DNA of 35,607 nucleotides from CALLVY01 sp937899855 (lineage in GTDB: Bacteria; Bacteroidota; Bacteroidia; Chitinophagales; Saprospiraceae): NCBI GenBank assembly GCA_039820405.1, contig JBCBQC010000066.1:1-35607 (forward strand), read 5' to 3'. The notes under the pieces were generated by a model. That model searched no databases and was not told the origin of the DNA. It was given only the letters and a program-made list of their open reading frames with translations. Made by a program: the position numbers and the translations under genes. The stretch's first letter is position 1, and every line of letters begins with the position of its first letter. Positions 1 to 8,624 of this stretch are shown piece by piece.

Positions 1-640
1 CACAAGACGGTACGTTCAATCGAGTCGTATCGCTGGCCAACAGCTCCGTAGTGGTAATCACCAACGAATCACATCCAAAACGGTTGCTCCAAAAGACAGT
101 ATCCATCCCCACCGCCACGGGATCACAAGACTGCACATTCAATCGAGTCGTATCGCTGGCCAACAGCTCCGTAGTGGTAATCACCAGCGAATCACAGCCA
201 AAACGGTTGTTCCAAAAGACGGTATCCATCCCCACCGCCATGGGATCACAAGACGGTACGTTCAATCGAGTCGTATCGCTGGCCAACAGCTCCGTAGTGG
301 TAATCACCAACGAATCACAGCCAAAACGGTTGCTCCAAAAGACAGTATCCATCCCCACCGCCGCGGGATCACAAGACAGTACATTCAATCGAGTCGTATC
401 ACTAGGCAACAATTCGGTAGTAGTAATGACCAACGAATCACAGCCAAAACGATTATTCCAAAAGACAGTATCCATCCCCACCGCCACGGGATCACAAGAC
501 GGTACGTTCAATCGAGTCGTATCGCTAGGCCACAAATCCGTCTGCGTAATCACCACACTGTCGCAAGACCACTGGTTGGTCCAGTGCTGAACGACGGTGC
601 CCGTATCAATCAGCTGGCAAGTGTACCGCTGCTGGTAAGT
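1..640 (-). repeat. 123-bp in-frame tandem repeat array (41 aa per unit)
   Basis: The element CGAGTCGTATCGCT recurs with its start at 21, 144, 267, 390 and (as CGAGTCGTATCGCTAG) 513, exactly 123 bp apart, so each unit is 41 codons and the frame is kept. Units differ by only a few bases, for example CCG/CTG/CAG and ATG/GTG/GCG variants. A more diverged unit lies at about 515-640. Each unit encodes a Cys pair flanked by SCDP-x-AVGMDTVFW and FGCDSLVITTTEL. The array continues beyond base 1, so the copy number is unknown. Such arrays change length by recombination or slippage. Confidence 0.93.
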
Positions 641-2638
641 GGTGTCCAGTGGATGTACCAACAAATGAGTGGTCAGCAAGCTATCGCAGCCCCGACTACT
701 GACCAAGGTGTCCAGGTAGCTGCCCCCCAACCGCTGGTAAGCGCCCGCGAGGAAAAGACTGTCGCCCGCACAAATCGAACGATTGATCTGCGCACTGGCC
801 ACTGGAAAAAACCGAAGCAGTACTTCATCCGTCGCCGTACAGCCATGGGCATCCGTCAGGGTGAGGGCGTAGCTGCCCGCTTGGCTGGCGTAAATTTGGG
901 CCGTCACCGCGCCCGTCGACCACTGGTAGCCCGGCCCGGGATGACCCGTACCCAGCAATGCACTGTCGCCGGGGCAAAGCGTAAGGTCGGGACCCAAGTC
1001 GAACGAGGGTAGGGGGTGGGCCACAATGTAAATGCTATCGGTAGCGGTACAGCCATTGACATCCGTTACGGTGACCGCATAGCTCGTATCCTGCAGGACC
1101 TGTAAGTGGCGAACCGCCGCACTGCTGCCATCACTCCAGCTAAACTCACAGGCCAGCGGATCCCCCCCCGCCGGATCCAAAACCAAATGTTCCCCCCAAC
1201 ACAACGCGGTATCCCTACCCAAATCGATCGCAAAGTCACAATCCATCCGGACGATCCATACATCCCGCGTAAACATCGATGCGTCGTAATTGGGCGCCGA
1301 TTTGTCCCCCGTAGCCCCAGAAAAAGTTTGGCCACCCAGTAGGTAACCCCGTTCCGGCGTGACCCAAATTTCGGAGGCGTATTCGCCCTCCGCCCCACCG
1401 TAAGTACGATCGTACAATTTATTACCCGCCGCGTCGATCAAGACCATCCAAAAGTCTTGATCGCCACGGTTGCCCTCACTCTTGTCGCCTCCAATGCCCG
1501 AACTCGAATACCCCGTCAGGGCAAAATTGCCCTTGCTGTTCTCCCGCAAGCGGTACAAGTCCTCGTTGGCGACTCCGCCGTAGCGCCCGTCCCACTGCAC
1601 ATTGCCGTTGGGATCGGTCTTGACGACGTAAAAATCCTGTCCCCCCCGCGAAGCCTGCGTTTTGCTACCACTGATGGGAGAATCGGAAAGTCCTCCCAAA
1701 ACCAGGCTTCCATCAGCAGCGACCAGTAAGTTGCGCAATTGATCGTCCCCGCTCCCCCCGTAGGTACGATCCCACAGGATATTACCCACGGGGTCGATCT
1801 TGACCAACCAAAAGTCGTTGGAGCCATAATCCACGGCCGTCTTTTCCCCACTGATCGGTGAAGCCGAAAGGCCCCCGAGTAGGTAATTACCGTCCGCCAA
1901 CTGCGTCAGCGTTAGACACATATCGTCCCGACTCCCCCCAATCGTACGATCCCAAATGCGATTGCCACTCCCGTCGATCTTGACCACCCAGTAATCCCAA
2001 CTGCCCCGACTGGACTCGCTCTTGTCGCCCCCCGCCGATGAATTGGACATGCCGCCCAGGAGATAGCCCCCATCCGCCGTCGCCGTAATCGCCCACAACT
2101 GATCGTGTTCGGGACCCCCAAAGGTTGCATCCCACTGAAAATTGCCATCGGCATCGGTCTTGACGATCCAGTAATCGTTGAACCAGGGAAAACCCACGTT
2201 GTCCTGACTTTTTTCGCCACTGGCGTCGGAAAAGGACCAGCCCCCCAGCAGGTAACCCCCGTCGCTGGTGGAGATGAGGTACGACAATTGCTCGGTGCTG
2301 TTGCCTCCGTAGCGCTGATCCCAGAGTACATCGCCGTCGTTGGCGTCGAATTTCACCAACCAGAAATCGGATCCCCCCCGCGAAATTTGGCTAACGTCGT
2401 TGTTGATCCCCGCATTGGTTACCCCACCAAATACGTAGTGGCCGTCCGTCGTCGGAACGATGCCGCCCAGCGTCTCGTAACCTTGCGAACCGTAGGTCCG
2501 CTCCCAAGCCAAAGTGGCTTGCGCCTCGCCCTGGACCACCATTGCGTTCCAGCACCAGAGCAGCAGCCAGCAATACCGCCAAGTGCGGCTACCGGCCAGG
2601 TTGGGGAGGAAAATTCGCAGCGAATTTCCTTTCAACAT
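1..2638 (-). CDS. Large exported repeat protein (propeller-like + SprB/PKD-like modules), C-terminus outside window
   Basis: An open frame runs leftward from ATG at 2638 to the window edge without a stop (about 879 codons visible). The N-terminus has a hydrophobic signal-like stretch (around residues 18-36, ending near VQGEAQA). Seven repeats of about 60 residues follow, each with the pattern W-D-x-x-Y-G-G ... D-G-G-Y-L-L-G-G ... D-[FY]-W-[LV]-V-K-x-D; seven units would suit a seven-bladed beta-propeller (inference). Next come Ig/PKD-like modules with the phrases VTVTDVNGCTATDS and LTLTDAHGCTATDE, typical of Bacteroidota adhesins of the SprB type. Then come 41-residue Cys-rich units ending 'CDSLVITTTEL'. 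The missing end probably carries a T9SS or gliding-motility C-terminal domain, but this cannot be seen. A surface adhesin or structural role is likely; the ligand is unknown. Confidence 0.85.
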   Translation of the reverse strand, partial: MLKGNSLRIFLPNLAGSRTWRYCWLLLWCWNAMVVQGEAQATLAWERTYGSQGYETLGGIVPTTDGHYVFGGVTNAGINNDVSQISRGGSDFWLVKFDANDGDVLWDQRYGGNSTEQLSYLISTSDGGYLLGGWSFSDASGEKSQDNVGFPWFNDYWIVKTDADGNFQWDATFGGPEHDQLWAITATADGGYLLGGMSNSSAGGDKSESSRGSWDYWVVKIDGSGNRIWDRTIGGSRDDMCLTLTQLADGNYLLGGLSASPISGEKTAVDYGSNDFWLVKIDPVGNILWDRTYGGSGDDQLRNLLVAADGSLVLGGLSDSPISGSKTQASRGGQDFYVVKTDPNGNVQWDGRYGGVANEDLYRLRENSKGNFALTGYSSSGIGGDKSEGNRGDQDFWMVLIDAAGNKLYDRTYGGAEGEYASEIWVTPERGYLLGGQTFSGATGDKSAPNYDASMFTRDVWIVRMDCDFAIDLGRDTALCWGEHLVLDPAGGDPLACEFSWSDGSSAAVRHLQVLQDTSYAVTVTDVNGCTATDSIYIVAHPLPSFDLGPDLTLCPGDSALLGTGHPGPGYQWSTGAVTAQIYASQAGSYALTLTDAHGCTATDEVLLRFFPVASAQINRSICAGDSLFLAGAYQRLGGSYLDTLVSSRGCDSLLTTHLLVHPLDTTYQQRYTCQLIDTGTVVQHWTNQWSCDSVVITQTDLWPSDTTRLNVPSCDPVAVGMDTVFWNNRFGCDSLVITTTELLPSDTTRLNVLSCDPAAVGMDTVFWSNRFGCDSLVITTTELLASDTTRLNVPSCDPMAVGMDTVFWNNRFGCDSLVITTTELLASDTTRLNVQSCDPVAVGMDTVFWSNRFGCDSLVITTTELLASDTTRLNVPSC

Positions 2639-2742
2639 GGATGGATACTTTGTAAGTTCTGGTTAAATCTGGGCCGCTAGCGACGCTCCTTTTCGGAAGC
2701 TTTGACCGCCAGACCCACGGTGGGGGAATGCTTGATTTGTGA

Positions 2743-2774
2743 CAAAAATACGGAGGAAGAAGTTAATTGTCAAT
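2743..2774 (-). promoter_or_regulatory. Bacteroidota-type promoter of the large surface-protein gene
   Basis: Read leftward, ATTG (2774-2771) is followed after 20 bases by TATTTTTG (2750-2743). This matches the Bacteroidota consensus TTTG-N19-21-TAnnTTTG. It would start transcription about 95 bases upstream of the ATG at 2638. The gap separates this gene from the upstream helix-hairpin-helix gene, so the surface protein is probably transcribed on its own. Confidence 0.6.
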
Positions 2775-2869
2775 AGGTTACAAAAATGTAATTTTTATAT
2801 GATAGATAAGTTATTGGGTTTGAACGGCCTGGCCTGCGGTAGGAATTTTTTTTATCCTCCGCCCCGCCA

Positions 2870-4015
2870 TCAATCAAAATTTAGGTAGGGACGCAGTCGC
2901 TCGCGTTGTTGGGCATCAAAGCCCCGAATCTTATCAAAAGCCGCCCAATTTTCAATCTTTCCGTGGTTTTGACGGTAGCGGAACAGGATCTGGGCCTGTT
3001 TGTAGCTGAGGTAAGGATGACGCCGCAAGTCTTCCACACTGCTTTTGTTGACGGGGATGGGGCGTAAAATTGGGGAAAGATCGAGTTGGGGTCGAATGCG
3101 CTGAAAAGTAGAATCGGGCAGTCCAGCCGTGGTAGCCACCTGCTCGATGTCGTAAAAACCCCCCAGTTTGTCCCGCCAGCTGACGATCTTACCTGCGAAA
3201 TAGGGGCCGACGCCCCGCAGCCGCTGCCAGTCCGCTGCCGACGCCTGGTTGACGTCCACCCTGACCGGGGGTGGAGGGGGCTGTGGGGTGGTGCGACGAC
3301 TGGAATCCTTGGCGATCTGCAGGTAAGGCTCTAGCTGATCGTAAAGCGCTTCCGTCATCCCGTAGATTTTTTGCAAGTCGCTCTTGCGCCGAAAGGTGCC
3401 TCCTTTTTCGCGAAAATTGAGGATGGTCTGGGCGGTGCGTGGGGGCAGTCCGAGCGCGCGCAACTCGCTTTTGGTGGCTTGGTTGGGGTCAAAATCCTGG
3501 AGTACGATCGGGCTAGATTCGCTGCCGGTATTGGAGGTATCGACCGGGGTGGGCGTGTACGGGGTAGCGCCGGTTTGGGGTTTGGTGCTGGGAAAGCGGA
3601 GATAGGGCGCCAAACGCTCAAACGTGGCTTCGGATAGGCCATAAATCTTACGGAAGTCGGCGGCCCGGCGAAACTGGCCTCCCTTCTCGCGGTAGCGGAT
3701 CAGGTTGCGGGTGACGCGCTTGGACAGCCCCAGCCGCTCCAAATCGCTTGAGCTGACTTGGTTGGGGTCGAAGGGGAAAAGGGCGATCGGTGGGCGATCG
3801 GTCTGCTCGGGGGACGGGCTGGTGGCCTTTGGGGTGGGGCGCAAAAGACGGTGGACTTCGTTTTCAAAACTTCCGGTCGTGGGTCGGGGACGCGGAAACT
3901 GAGCCCGCCACCGGACTGGGAGAAGGACGAGCAGTAGTCCCAAGCCCAGTAGTACCAGAAGACCACTGCGCTCCCGGGCGGTAAAGTAAAAGTAGTCTTT
4001 CCAGGATGTCTTCAT
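2870..4015 (-). CDS. ComEA-like membrane-anchored protein with four helix-hairpin-helix repeats
   Basis: 381 aa. A membrane anchor lies at about residues 18-34 (LLVLLGLGLLLVLLPV), followed by a Pro/Thr-rich linker. Four helix-hairpin-helix (HhH) units lie at about 82-140, 175-233, 253-312 and 321-380; each begins with D/V-x-N-[QK]-x-[ST] and has a Y/F-R-x-[KN]-x-G core. Proteins with HhH repeats of the ComEA type bind double-stranded DNA during natural transformation. Most ComEA proteins have one two-hairpin domain, so four units is a long version, but such proteins occur across Bacteroidota. The start codon overlaps the stop of the upstream comEC-like gene in an ATGA arrangement (4015-4012), so the two are translationally coupled. 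DNA capture in the periplasm is inferred from family and context. Confidence 0.85.
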   Translation of the reverse strand: MKTSWKDYFYFTARERSGLLVLLGLGLLLVLLPVRWRAQFPRPRPTTGSFENEVHRLLRPTPKATSPSPEQTDRPPIALFPFDPNQVSSSDLERLGLSKRVTRNLIRYREKGGQFRRAADFRKIYGLSEATFERLAPYLRFPSTKPQTGATPYTPTPVDTSNTGSESSPIVLQDFDPNQATKSELRALGLPPRTAQTILNFREKGGTFRRKSDLQKIYGMTEALYDQLEPYLQIAKDSSRRTTPQPPPPPVRVDVNQASAADWQRLRGVGPYFAGKIVSWRDKLGGFYDIEQVATTAGLPDSTFQRIRPQLDLSPILRPIPVNKSSVEDLRRHPYLSYKQAQILFRYRQNHGKIENWAAFDKIRGFDAQQRERLRPYLNFD

Positions 4016-6123
4016 TGCGATGGGTTTTGCGCCAGGTGGATGATTTGCCCTCCCCGCCGTGATACGTCGATCAAGGCCAGCCCCAGCGTCTCCGCTTCGG
4101 CCCGCCAGCGAGCCAGGGTCCGGGCCCGATTGGAGCCATCGGCCAGCAAGTGCCGAAATTCAAAATAATCGCGCAGCTCCGCCAGCCGCAGCCGCACATT
4201 GCCCCGCAATAGCAGCACCTCCACCGGCAAAGGACGTTCCGGCCGTTGCTCCGGCAAGCGATCCAGCAATACCAAACGGTGCGCGTAAAACTGACCGTAG
4301 CCCCGGTGGTACCACCCAAACTCGGTGGTGCGGTCCCGCTCTCCCACCGCCACGGAAGCCCGCTCCGTCGCCCCCAATTTCCAGCGGTAATTTTGCGCTG
4401 CAAAGTCCTCGTCCGCTTCCTCCAGGTCCGACGAGGCAATCCGCCAACGCGCAAAGCCATCCACCAGATCCACCAAAGTGTGCTGCCGCAGGGCGTAAAC
4501 GACCACCTGCCTTTGCCCACTCCGCCACTTGCTCTGTCCCACTACCACCAAGAGGAGCAGCCAGACCAAAGCCACCGTCGTCCGCCAGCGCCAGCGGTGC
4601 TCCCGCCAAAAGAGGTAGGTCAGCAGCAGCGTCGCCAGGTACAACAAGGCCATTCCCCCCTTACCAATCCACAAGCCCCGAATCACCGCAAGGGGCAATT
4701 GCTCGATGGCGTAAATCGCCGCATTCATCAACCACAAGAGCCCGTACAGCAGCTGCGCCACCCCCGCCGCGATACTCCCCCCAATTCCGCTCGCCACAAA
4801 AAACAAAACCCCCAAGCCCAGCACTCCCATCGCCGCGGGCACCACCACCAGGCCCGACAACCAAAAGTAGAGGGGAAACTGGTGAAAGTAGTACACGCAA
4901 AGCGGAACGGTCGTCAGTTGCGCCGCCAAGCTCACCGAACTCAGTTGCCACAGGTAATCCCCCACCGGATGGTCGATGATCCACCAGCGGTAAATCCAGC
5001 CTTGGAAACTGACGATGCCCAGTACCGCCAGGTAGGACAGTTGAAAGCCCACCTCAAAGAGCAAGTACGGATCGTAGAGGAGCAGCAAACTCACCGAGAT
5101 GGCCAGGGTGTTGTAGATATTGGTAGGCCGGGAGAGGGCTCGCCCGAGGATGATGAAGCTAAACATGGTGGCCGCCCGGAGTACCGACGGGGAGGCGCCG
5201 GTGACCAGGGCAAAGGCCCAAACGCCCAGCAGCAAGAGCAGGGTACGCAGTCCGCGCCATCCGGGGCCCGACCATCGCAGTAGGCCGAGCAGAGTCGCCA
5301 GCCCCAGATAGATAAAGCCGACGTGGAGGCCCGATACGGCCAGGACGTGGGTAGCTCCCGTATTGGCGTAAGCCGATTTCAGCTCCCGACCCAGCTCCCC
5401 GCGCTCGCCCAGTAGCAGGGCTGCCGCTACGGCCGCTTCCTCGGTAGTGCCCAGGTACCGTTCCAGCTGTGTTAGGAGCTGCTGCCGCAGGCCCAGCGCC
5501 AGCGCCAGCCCCCGGTGTCCGCGATCGCGCGCCACCCGTTCCCACTGCTCGCTTGGGGCGTAGCACTGGTGGTGTACGTTGCGACTCCGTTGGAAAGCCC
5601 GGTAGTCAAAGGCCTCGGGATTGCGCGCGGCGGGAATCGCTCGTACCGGCGCGCGCAGGAGAATTTGGTCTCCATACCGCAGATCGCTCGCCTCGGCCCG
5701 GGGCACTAGGTACAACAACAGTTGACCGCTACAGGCCTGCCAGTCGCTTTCGCTGGAGCGGCGGGCCAGCACCCGCCCCCGGCATTGTAGGGTTCGTCGG
5801 ATACGGGGCGTTTCTTCCACCTGTACCAGCAGAACCTGCTCCGGGTTCCACTGTTGTTGTAGGTGATCGACCCGATGGCGTTCGTCGTATTGGTAGCCCC
5901 GTTGGTAGCCCAGGGTGAACAGTAGGAGGAAGAGCAACAATCCGTAACACCAGCGCCAGCGGTAGGCCCAGCGCCGAGTACCCCACCACACGGTCAGCAG
6001 CAGGAGCAATGCACTCAGAGCCGGGAGTCCCCACCAACCGGTATCCAGCCACCAGGCCGTGGCGATGCCGCCGGCAAAGGGAAAGAATAAGCGGACGAAA
6101 GGTAGCGCTCGCCAGTTGATCAT
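4012..6123 (-). CDS. comEC: ComEC/Rec2-family DNA-uptake channel
   Basis: 703 aa from ATG at 6123. The frame stays open up to 6195, but the extra 24 residues (rich in Pro, Lys and His) look untranslated, and MINWRALPFVRLFFPFAGG is the usual Bacteroidota ComEC beginning. The N-terminal membrane pair is followed by a soluble OB-like region (about 75-200). The competence domain then begins with the family signature THVLAVSGLHVG (about 258-269) and continues through many membrane helices. After about 535 there is a soluble C-terminal region without the HxHxDH metal motif of the metallo-beta-lactamase domain found in many ComEC proteins, so any nuclease function must be absent or provided elsewhere. 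Its role is transport of single-stranded DNA across the inner membrane. It is coupled to the downstream HhH gene by a 4-base overlap; the phosphatidylcholine synthase gene lies 126 bp upstream on the same strand. Confidence 0.9.
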   Translation of the reverse strand: MINWRALPFVRLFFPFAGGIATAWWLDTGWWGLPALSALLLLLTVWWGTRRWAYRWRWCYGLLLFLLLFTLGYQRGYQYDERHRVDHLQQQWNPEQVLLVQVEETPRIRRTLQCRGRVLARRSSESDWQACSGQLLLYLVPRAEASDLRYGDQILLRAPVRAIPAARNPEAFDYRAFQRSRNVHHQCYAPSEQWERVARDRGHRGLALALGLRQQLLTQLERYLGTTEEAAVAAALLLGERGELGRELKSAYANTGATHVLAVSGLHVGFIYLGLATLLGLLRWSGPGWRGLRTLLLLLGVWAFALVTGASPSVLRAATMFSFIILGRALSRPTNIYNTLAISVSLLLLYDPYLLFEVGFQLSYLAVLGIVSFQGWIYRWWIIDHPVGDYLWQLSSVSLAAQLTTVPLCVYYFHQFPLYFWLSGLVVVPAAMGVLGLGVLFFVASGIGGSIAAGVAQLLYGLLWLMNAAIYAIEQLPLAVIRGLWIGKGGMALLYLATLLLTYLFWREHRWRWRTTVALVWLLLLVVVGQSKWRSGQRQVVVYALRQHTLVDLVDGFARWRIASSDLEEADEDFAAQNYRWKLGATERASVAVGERDRTTEFGWYHRGYGQFYAHRLVLLDRLPEQRPERPLPVEVLLLRGNVRLRLAELRDYFEFRHLLADGSNRARTLARWRAEAETLGLALIDVSRRGGQIIHLAQNPSQ

Positions 6124-6249
6124 CGGTACTGGAGTTTTCTCAGGGTAGGACCCCTTGGGATGGGAACGGTCGGGAGTGCCACCCAAGTAATGCAATTCCG
6201 TTAAGGTAGGAAATTGTTGGAAGAAAGGCGCTTAGGAAGGACGCTTTTC

Positions 6250-6957
6250 CTATTTTTTGAAGAAAGTAGCCCAAATGGACACCACTGTAAAGTAAACGAC
6301 TCCGGCCGTGCTGAGGCCCGTGAGCCAAGCTTCGCGGGCCGGGTAGACCCACAGTACGCCCATCAGCGCTCCAATGAGTAGGACGGTAGCAATAATGGTG
6401 GGGATGCGAAAGTCGGGCGTTCGACTGGGGTAGGGGAACTTGACGGGGACGAAGTGGAGGATGGCCAGCAAGAGGATGTAGGCTACGTTGCCCGCCGGGG
6501 GAAATTGAAAAACGAAAAAGAGAAAGAGAATGGCCACGTTCCACATCACCGGAAAGCCTACGAAGTACAGATCGTCCGACACCATGCCGTCGATGCCATA
6601 GTAGATGGCGGATACCAGCAAAATGATAAAGGTACAGGGCAGTCGCCAGGCCTCGGACACCATCTCAGCTTGGTAAAAAAAATAGGCGGGGATGATGGCG
6701 TAGGTCGCAAAGTCGATGACGTAGTCGATGGTTTTCCCATCGACCTGGGGCAGTACTTCTTTGACCCGCCACCAGCGGGCGAAGGTACCGTCCACACCGT
6801 CGATGAATACGCAAAGCAAGAGCCAGAGCATGGCCTCGCGCCAGTCGTGGGCATTGATGGCCAAGATCGCCATAAAACCACTGAGCAGACCGCTGGCGGT
6901 AAAGAGGTGGACACTCCAGGCGAGGAAGCGTTGACGGGGACTGGGAGCAGGGATCAT
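6250..6957 (-). CDS. pcs: Phosphatidylcholine synthase (CDP-alcohol phosphatidyltransferase family)
   Basis: 235 aa with about eight membrane helices, the usual size for bacterial Pcs. The CDP-alcohol phosphotransferase signature is complete: D53-x2-D56-G57-x2-A60-R61, then G74-x3-D78-x3-D82. The spacer between AR and G is 12 residues, longer than the 8-9 of other family members and characteristic of Pcs enzymes. The context RVKEVLPxxDGKTIDYVID also resembles rhizobial Pcs. Pcs condenses choline with CDP-diacylglycerol to give phosphatidylcholine and CMP, so it needs imported choline. A CHT1-like choline transporter gene starts 103 bp away on the other strand, which strongly supports the call. 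Other CDP-alcohol enzymes (PssA, PgsA) are less likely because of the spacer and the sequence context. Confidence 0.85.
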   Translation of the reverse strand: MIPAPSPRQRFLAWSVHLFTASGLLSGFMAILAINAHDWREAMLWLLLCVFIDGVDGTFARWWRVKEVLPQVDGKTIDYVIDFATYAIIPAYFFYQAEMVSEAWRLPCTFIILLVSAIYYGIDGMVSDDLYFVGFPVMWNVAILFLFFVFQFPPAGNVAYILLLAILHFVPVKFPYPSRTPDFRIPTIIATVLLIGALMGVLWVYPAREAWLTGLSTAGVVYFTVVSIWATFFKK

Positions 6958-7059
6958 TAGTAAGCGAATTCTAACTACGTTGCGACCACAAATAAACGAA
7001 AAAAAAGAGAAAGCACCATTTCCCCATTTTTTGCATCTTTAACCCCGCAAAAAAAGCTT
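6958..7059. promoter_or_regulatory. Shared divergent gap between pcs and the choline transporter
   Basis: The 102-bp AT-rich gap separates the starts of two divergent genes that are linked by substrate. It must hold at least the transporter promoter and probably both. I found no full TTTG/TAnnTTTG pair in it; the nearest is TTTATTTG on the minus strand (6988-6995). No riboswitch-like or clear operator structure is visible. Confidence 0.35.
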
Positions 7060-8622
7060 ATGAAAAATCATCCCTTATTTCCCAGTTTGCTGCTCCTCCT
7101 CCTGCTCGGTTTGATCGGGCTGGGGCTCTACTTCTTCACCGACTACGAGGTCCTCTGGAGTGGTTTTGTGACCATGATGATTTTTTACGCCCTGATCTTT
7201 TTCGCCGGGACCTACGTCGCCCAGCGCAACAAAACCGATGACGCCAGCGGCCTCATGCTCGCCGGCCGTTCCATTCCCCTGGGGATTGCCATCTTTACCA
7301 TGAGTGCGACCTGGGTGGGCGGGGGCTACATCAACGGGACGGCTGAATACACGGCCACCTCGGGGCTGGTGTGGGTACAAGCCCCCTGGGGCTACGCCCT
7401 GAGCCTGATCATCGGCGGCCTTTTTTTCGCCCGTAAAATGCGCAGCCGCGAGTACCGCACCATGCTCGACCCCCTGGCCGAACGCTTTGGCAAACGCATG
7501 GCGGCCCTACTCTTCATTCCCGCCCTGAGTGGCGAAATCTTTTGGACCGCCGCCATCCTCACCGCCCTGGGTACCACCTTTGGTACCGTCCTCGGCATTG
7601 ATACGCCCAGCGCCATCCTCCTCTCCGCCCTGATCGCCATCGCCTACACCGCCCTGGGAGGGCTCTGGGCCGTGGCGGTCACCGACGTCCTCCAAATGAT
7701 CCTGCTGCTGCTCGGCCTGGCCCTCGTCCTGCCCTTTGCCCTCCAACAAACCGGCGGCCTCAGCGCCACCTGGGCGGCCTACGTCGCCGAAAAGGGCGCT
7801 GCGGCGAGCCTCCTCCCCAGCCGCGAAGCCCTCGGCAGCTACTACTGGAACTGGTGGGACTACGCCCTGTTGCTGATCTTTGGGGGCATCCCCTGGCAGG
7901 TGTATTTCCAACGGGTGTTATCGTCCAAAGATGAGGATACGGCGGTGCGACTGTCAATTCTGGCGGGTGGGGTCTGCTTGGTGGCAGCCGTACCGGCGGT
8001 GCTGATTGGTGTGGTGGGGGACGTGGCGGATTGGGAAGGGCTCGGTCTGGCACCCCCTCCGGACGGTGCCTCGATGCTGCCCCATGTGATCCGCTACCTG
8101 ACCAATCCCTGGGTGGCCACCATCGGACTGGGAGCCGTATCGGCTGCGGTCATGTCGTCGGTCGACTCTTCCATCCTGTCGGCCTCCTCGATGGCGAGCT
8201 GGAACGTTTACCGCCCCCTGCTGCGTCCACAAATCAGCGGGCCTCAGCTCAAGAAAATCATTCAGCGCTGTATCTGGATTATTGGAATTGCCGCTACCCT
8301 GCTCGCCCTACAGATCAGTAGCGTGTACGAGCTCTGGTTTTTGTGTAGCGATTTTGTGTACTGCTTGCTTTTTCCACCCTTGGTCTGCGCCCTCTTCGAT
8401 CCCAAGGCCAATGCCACCGGCGCCCTGGCGGGCTTTATCGTGGCCTTTGTACTTCGCTTTGGTGGTGGCGATACCACGCTGGGCATTCCCATTTTACTAC
8501 CCTATCCGATGATTGAAGATGGTGTCGTCCTTTTTCCCTTCCGTACCTTGGCCATGCTGAGTGGGCTGGCGAGTATCCTGATCGTCTCCCGTTTGTTTCC
8601 CACGCGCAGCAACACCCAGTAG
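7060..8622 (+). CDS. Sodium:solute symporter, CHT1-like high-affinity choline transporter
   Basis: 520 aa, about 13 membrane helices. It belongs to the SSS (SLC5) family and is strikingly similar to animal CHT1 (SLC5A7). Shared stretches include ATWVGGGYINGTAE (residues 83-96), APWGYALSLIIGGLFFARKMRS (108-129 region), LLFIPALSGEIFW, GGIPWQVYFQRVLSS (275-289) and GLGAVSAAVMSSVDSSILSASSM. The tryptophans at 85 and 279 sit where, from memory, human CHT1 lines its choline site. The predicted reaction is Na+-coupled choline uptake across the inner membrane. The divergent neighbour encodes phosphatidylcholine synthase, the enzyme that would use the choline. The gene ends 2 bp before the stop of the convergent vWA gene. 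Transport of another quaternary amine is the main alternative. Confidence 0.87.
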   Translation: MKNHPLFPSLLLLLLLGLIGLGLYFFTDYEVLWSGFVTMMIFYALIFFAGTYVAQRNKTDDASGLMLAGRSIPLGIAIFTMSATWVGGGYINGTAEYTATSGLVWVQAPWGYALSLIIGGLFFARKMRSREYRTMLDPLAERFGKRMAALLFIPALSGEIFWTAAILTALGTTFGTVLGIDTPSAILLSALIAIAYTALGGLWAVAVTDVLQMILLLLGLALVLPFALQQTGGLSATWAAYVAEKGAAASLLPSREALGSYYWNWWDYALLLIFGGIPWQVYFQRVLSSKDEDTAVRLSILAGGVCLVAAVPAVLIGVVGDVADWEGLGLAPPPDGASMLPHVIRYLTNPWVATIGLGAVSAAVMSSVDSSILSASSMASWNVYRPLLRPQISGPQLKKIIQRCIWIIGIAATLLALQISSVYELWFLCSDFVYCLLFPPLVCALFDPKANATGALAGFIVAFVLRFGGGDTTLGIPILLPYPMIEDGVVLFPFRTLAMLSGLASILIVSRLFPTRSNTQ

Positions 8623-8624
8623 CC

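Noticed and set aside
51..590. Plus-strand repetitive open frame of 179 codons
   Set aside because: It is the complement of the in-frame tandem repeat of the minus-strand surface-protein gene.
1..640. CRISPR-like regularly spaced repeats
   Set aside because: The 123-bp units are contiguous and in frame within a long open minus-strand gene; there are no spacers.
4059..5283. Long plus-strand open frames (306 and 345 codons)
   Set aside because: They are Pro/Arg/Gln-rich shadows opposite the well-conserved ComEC gene.
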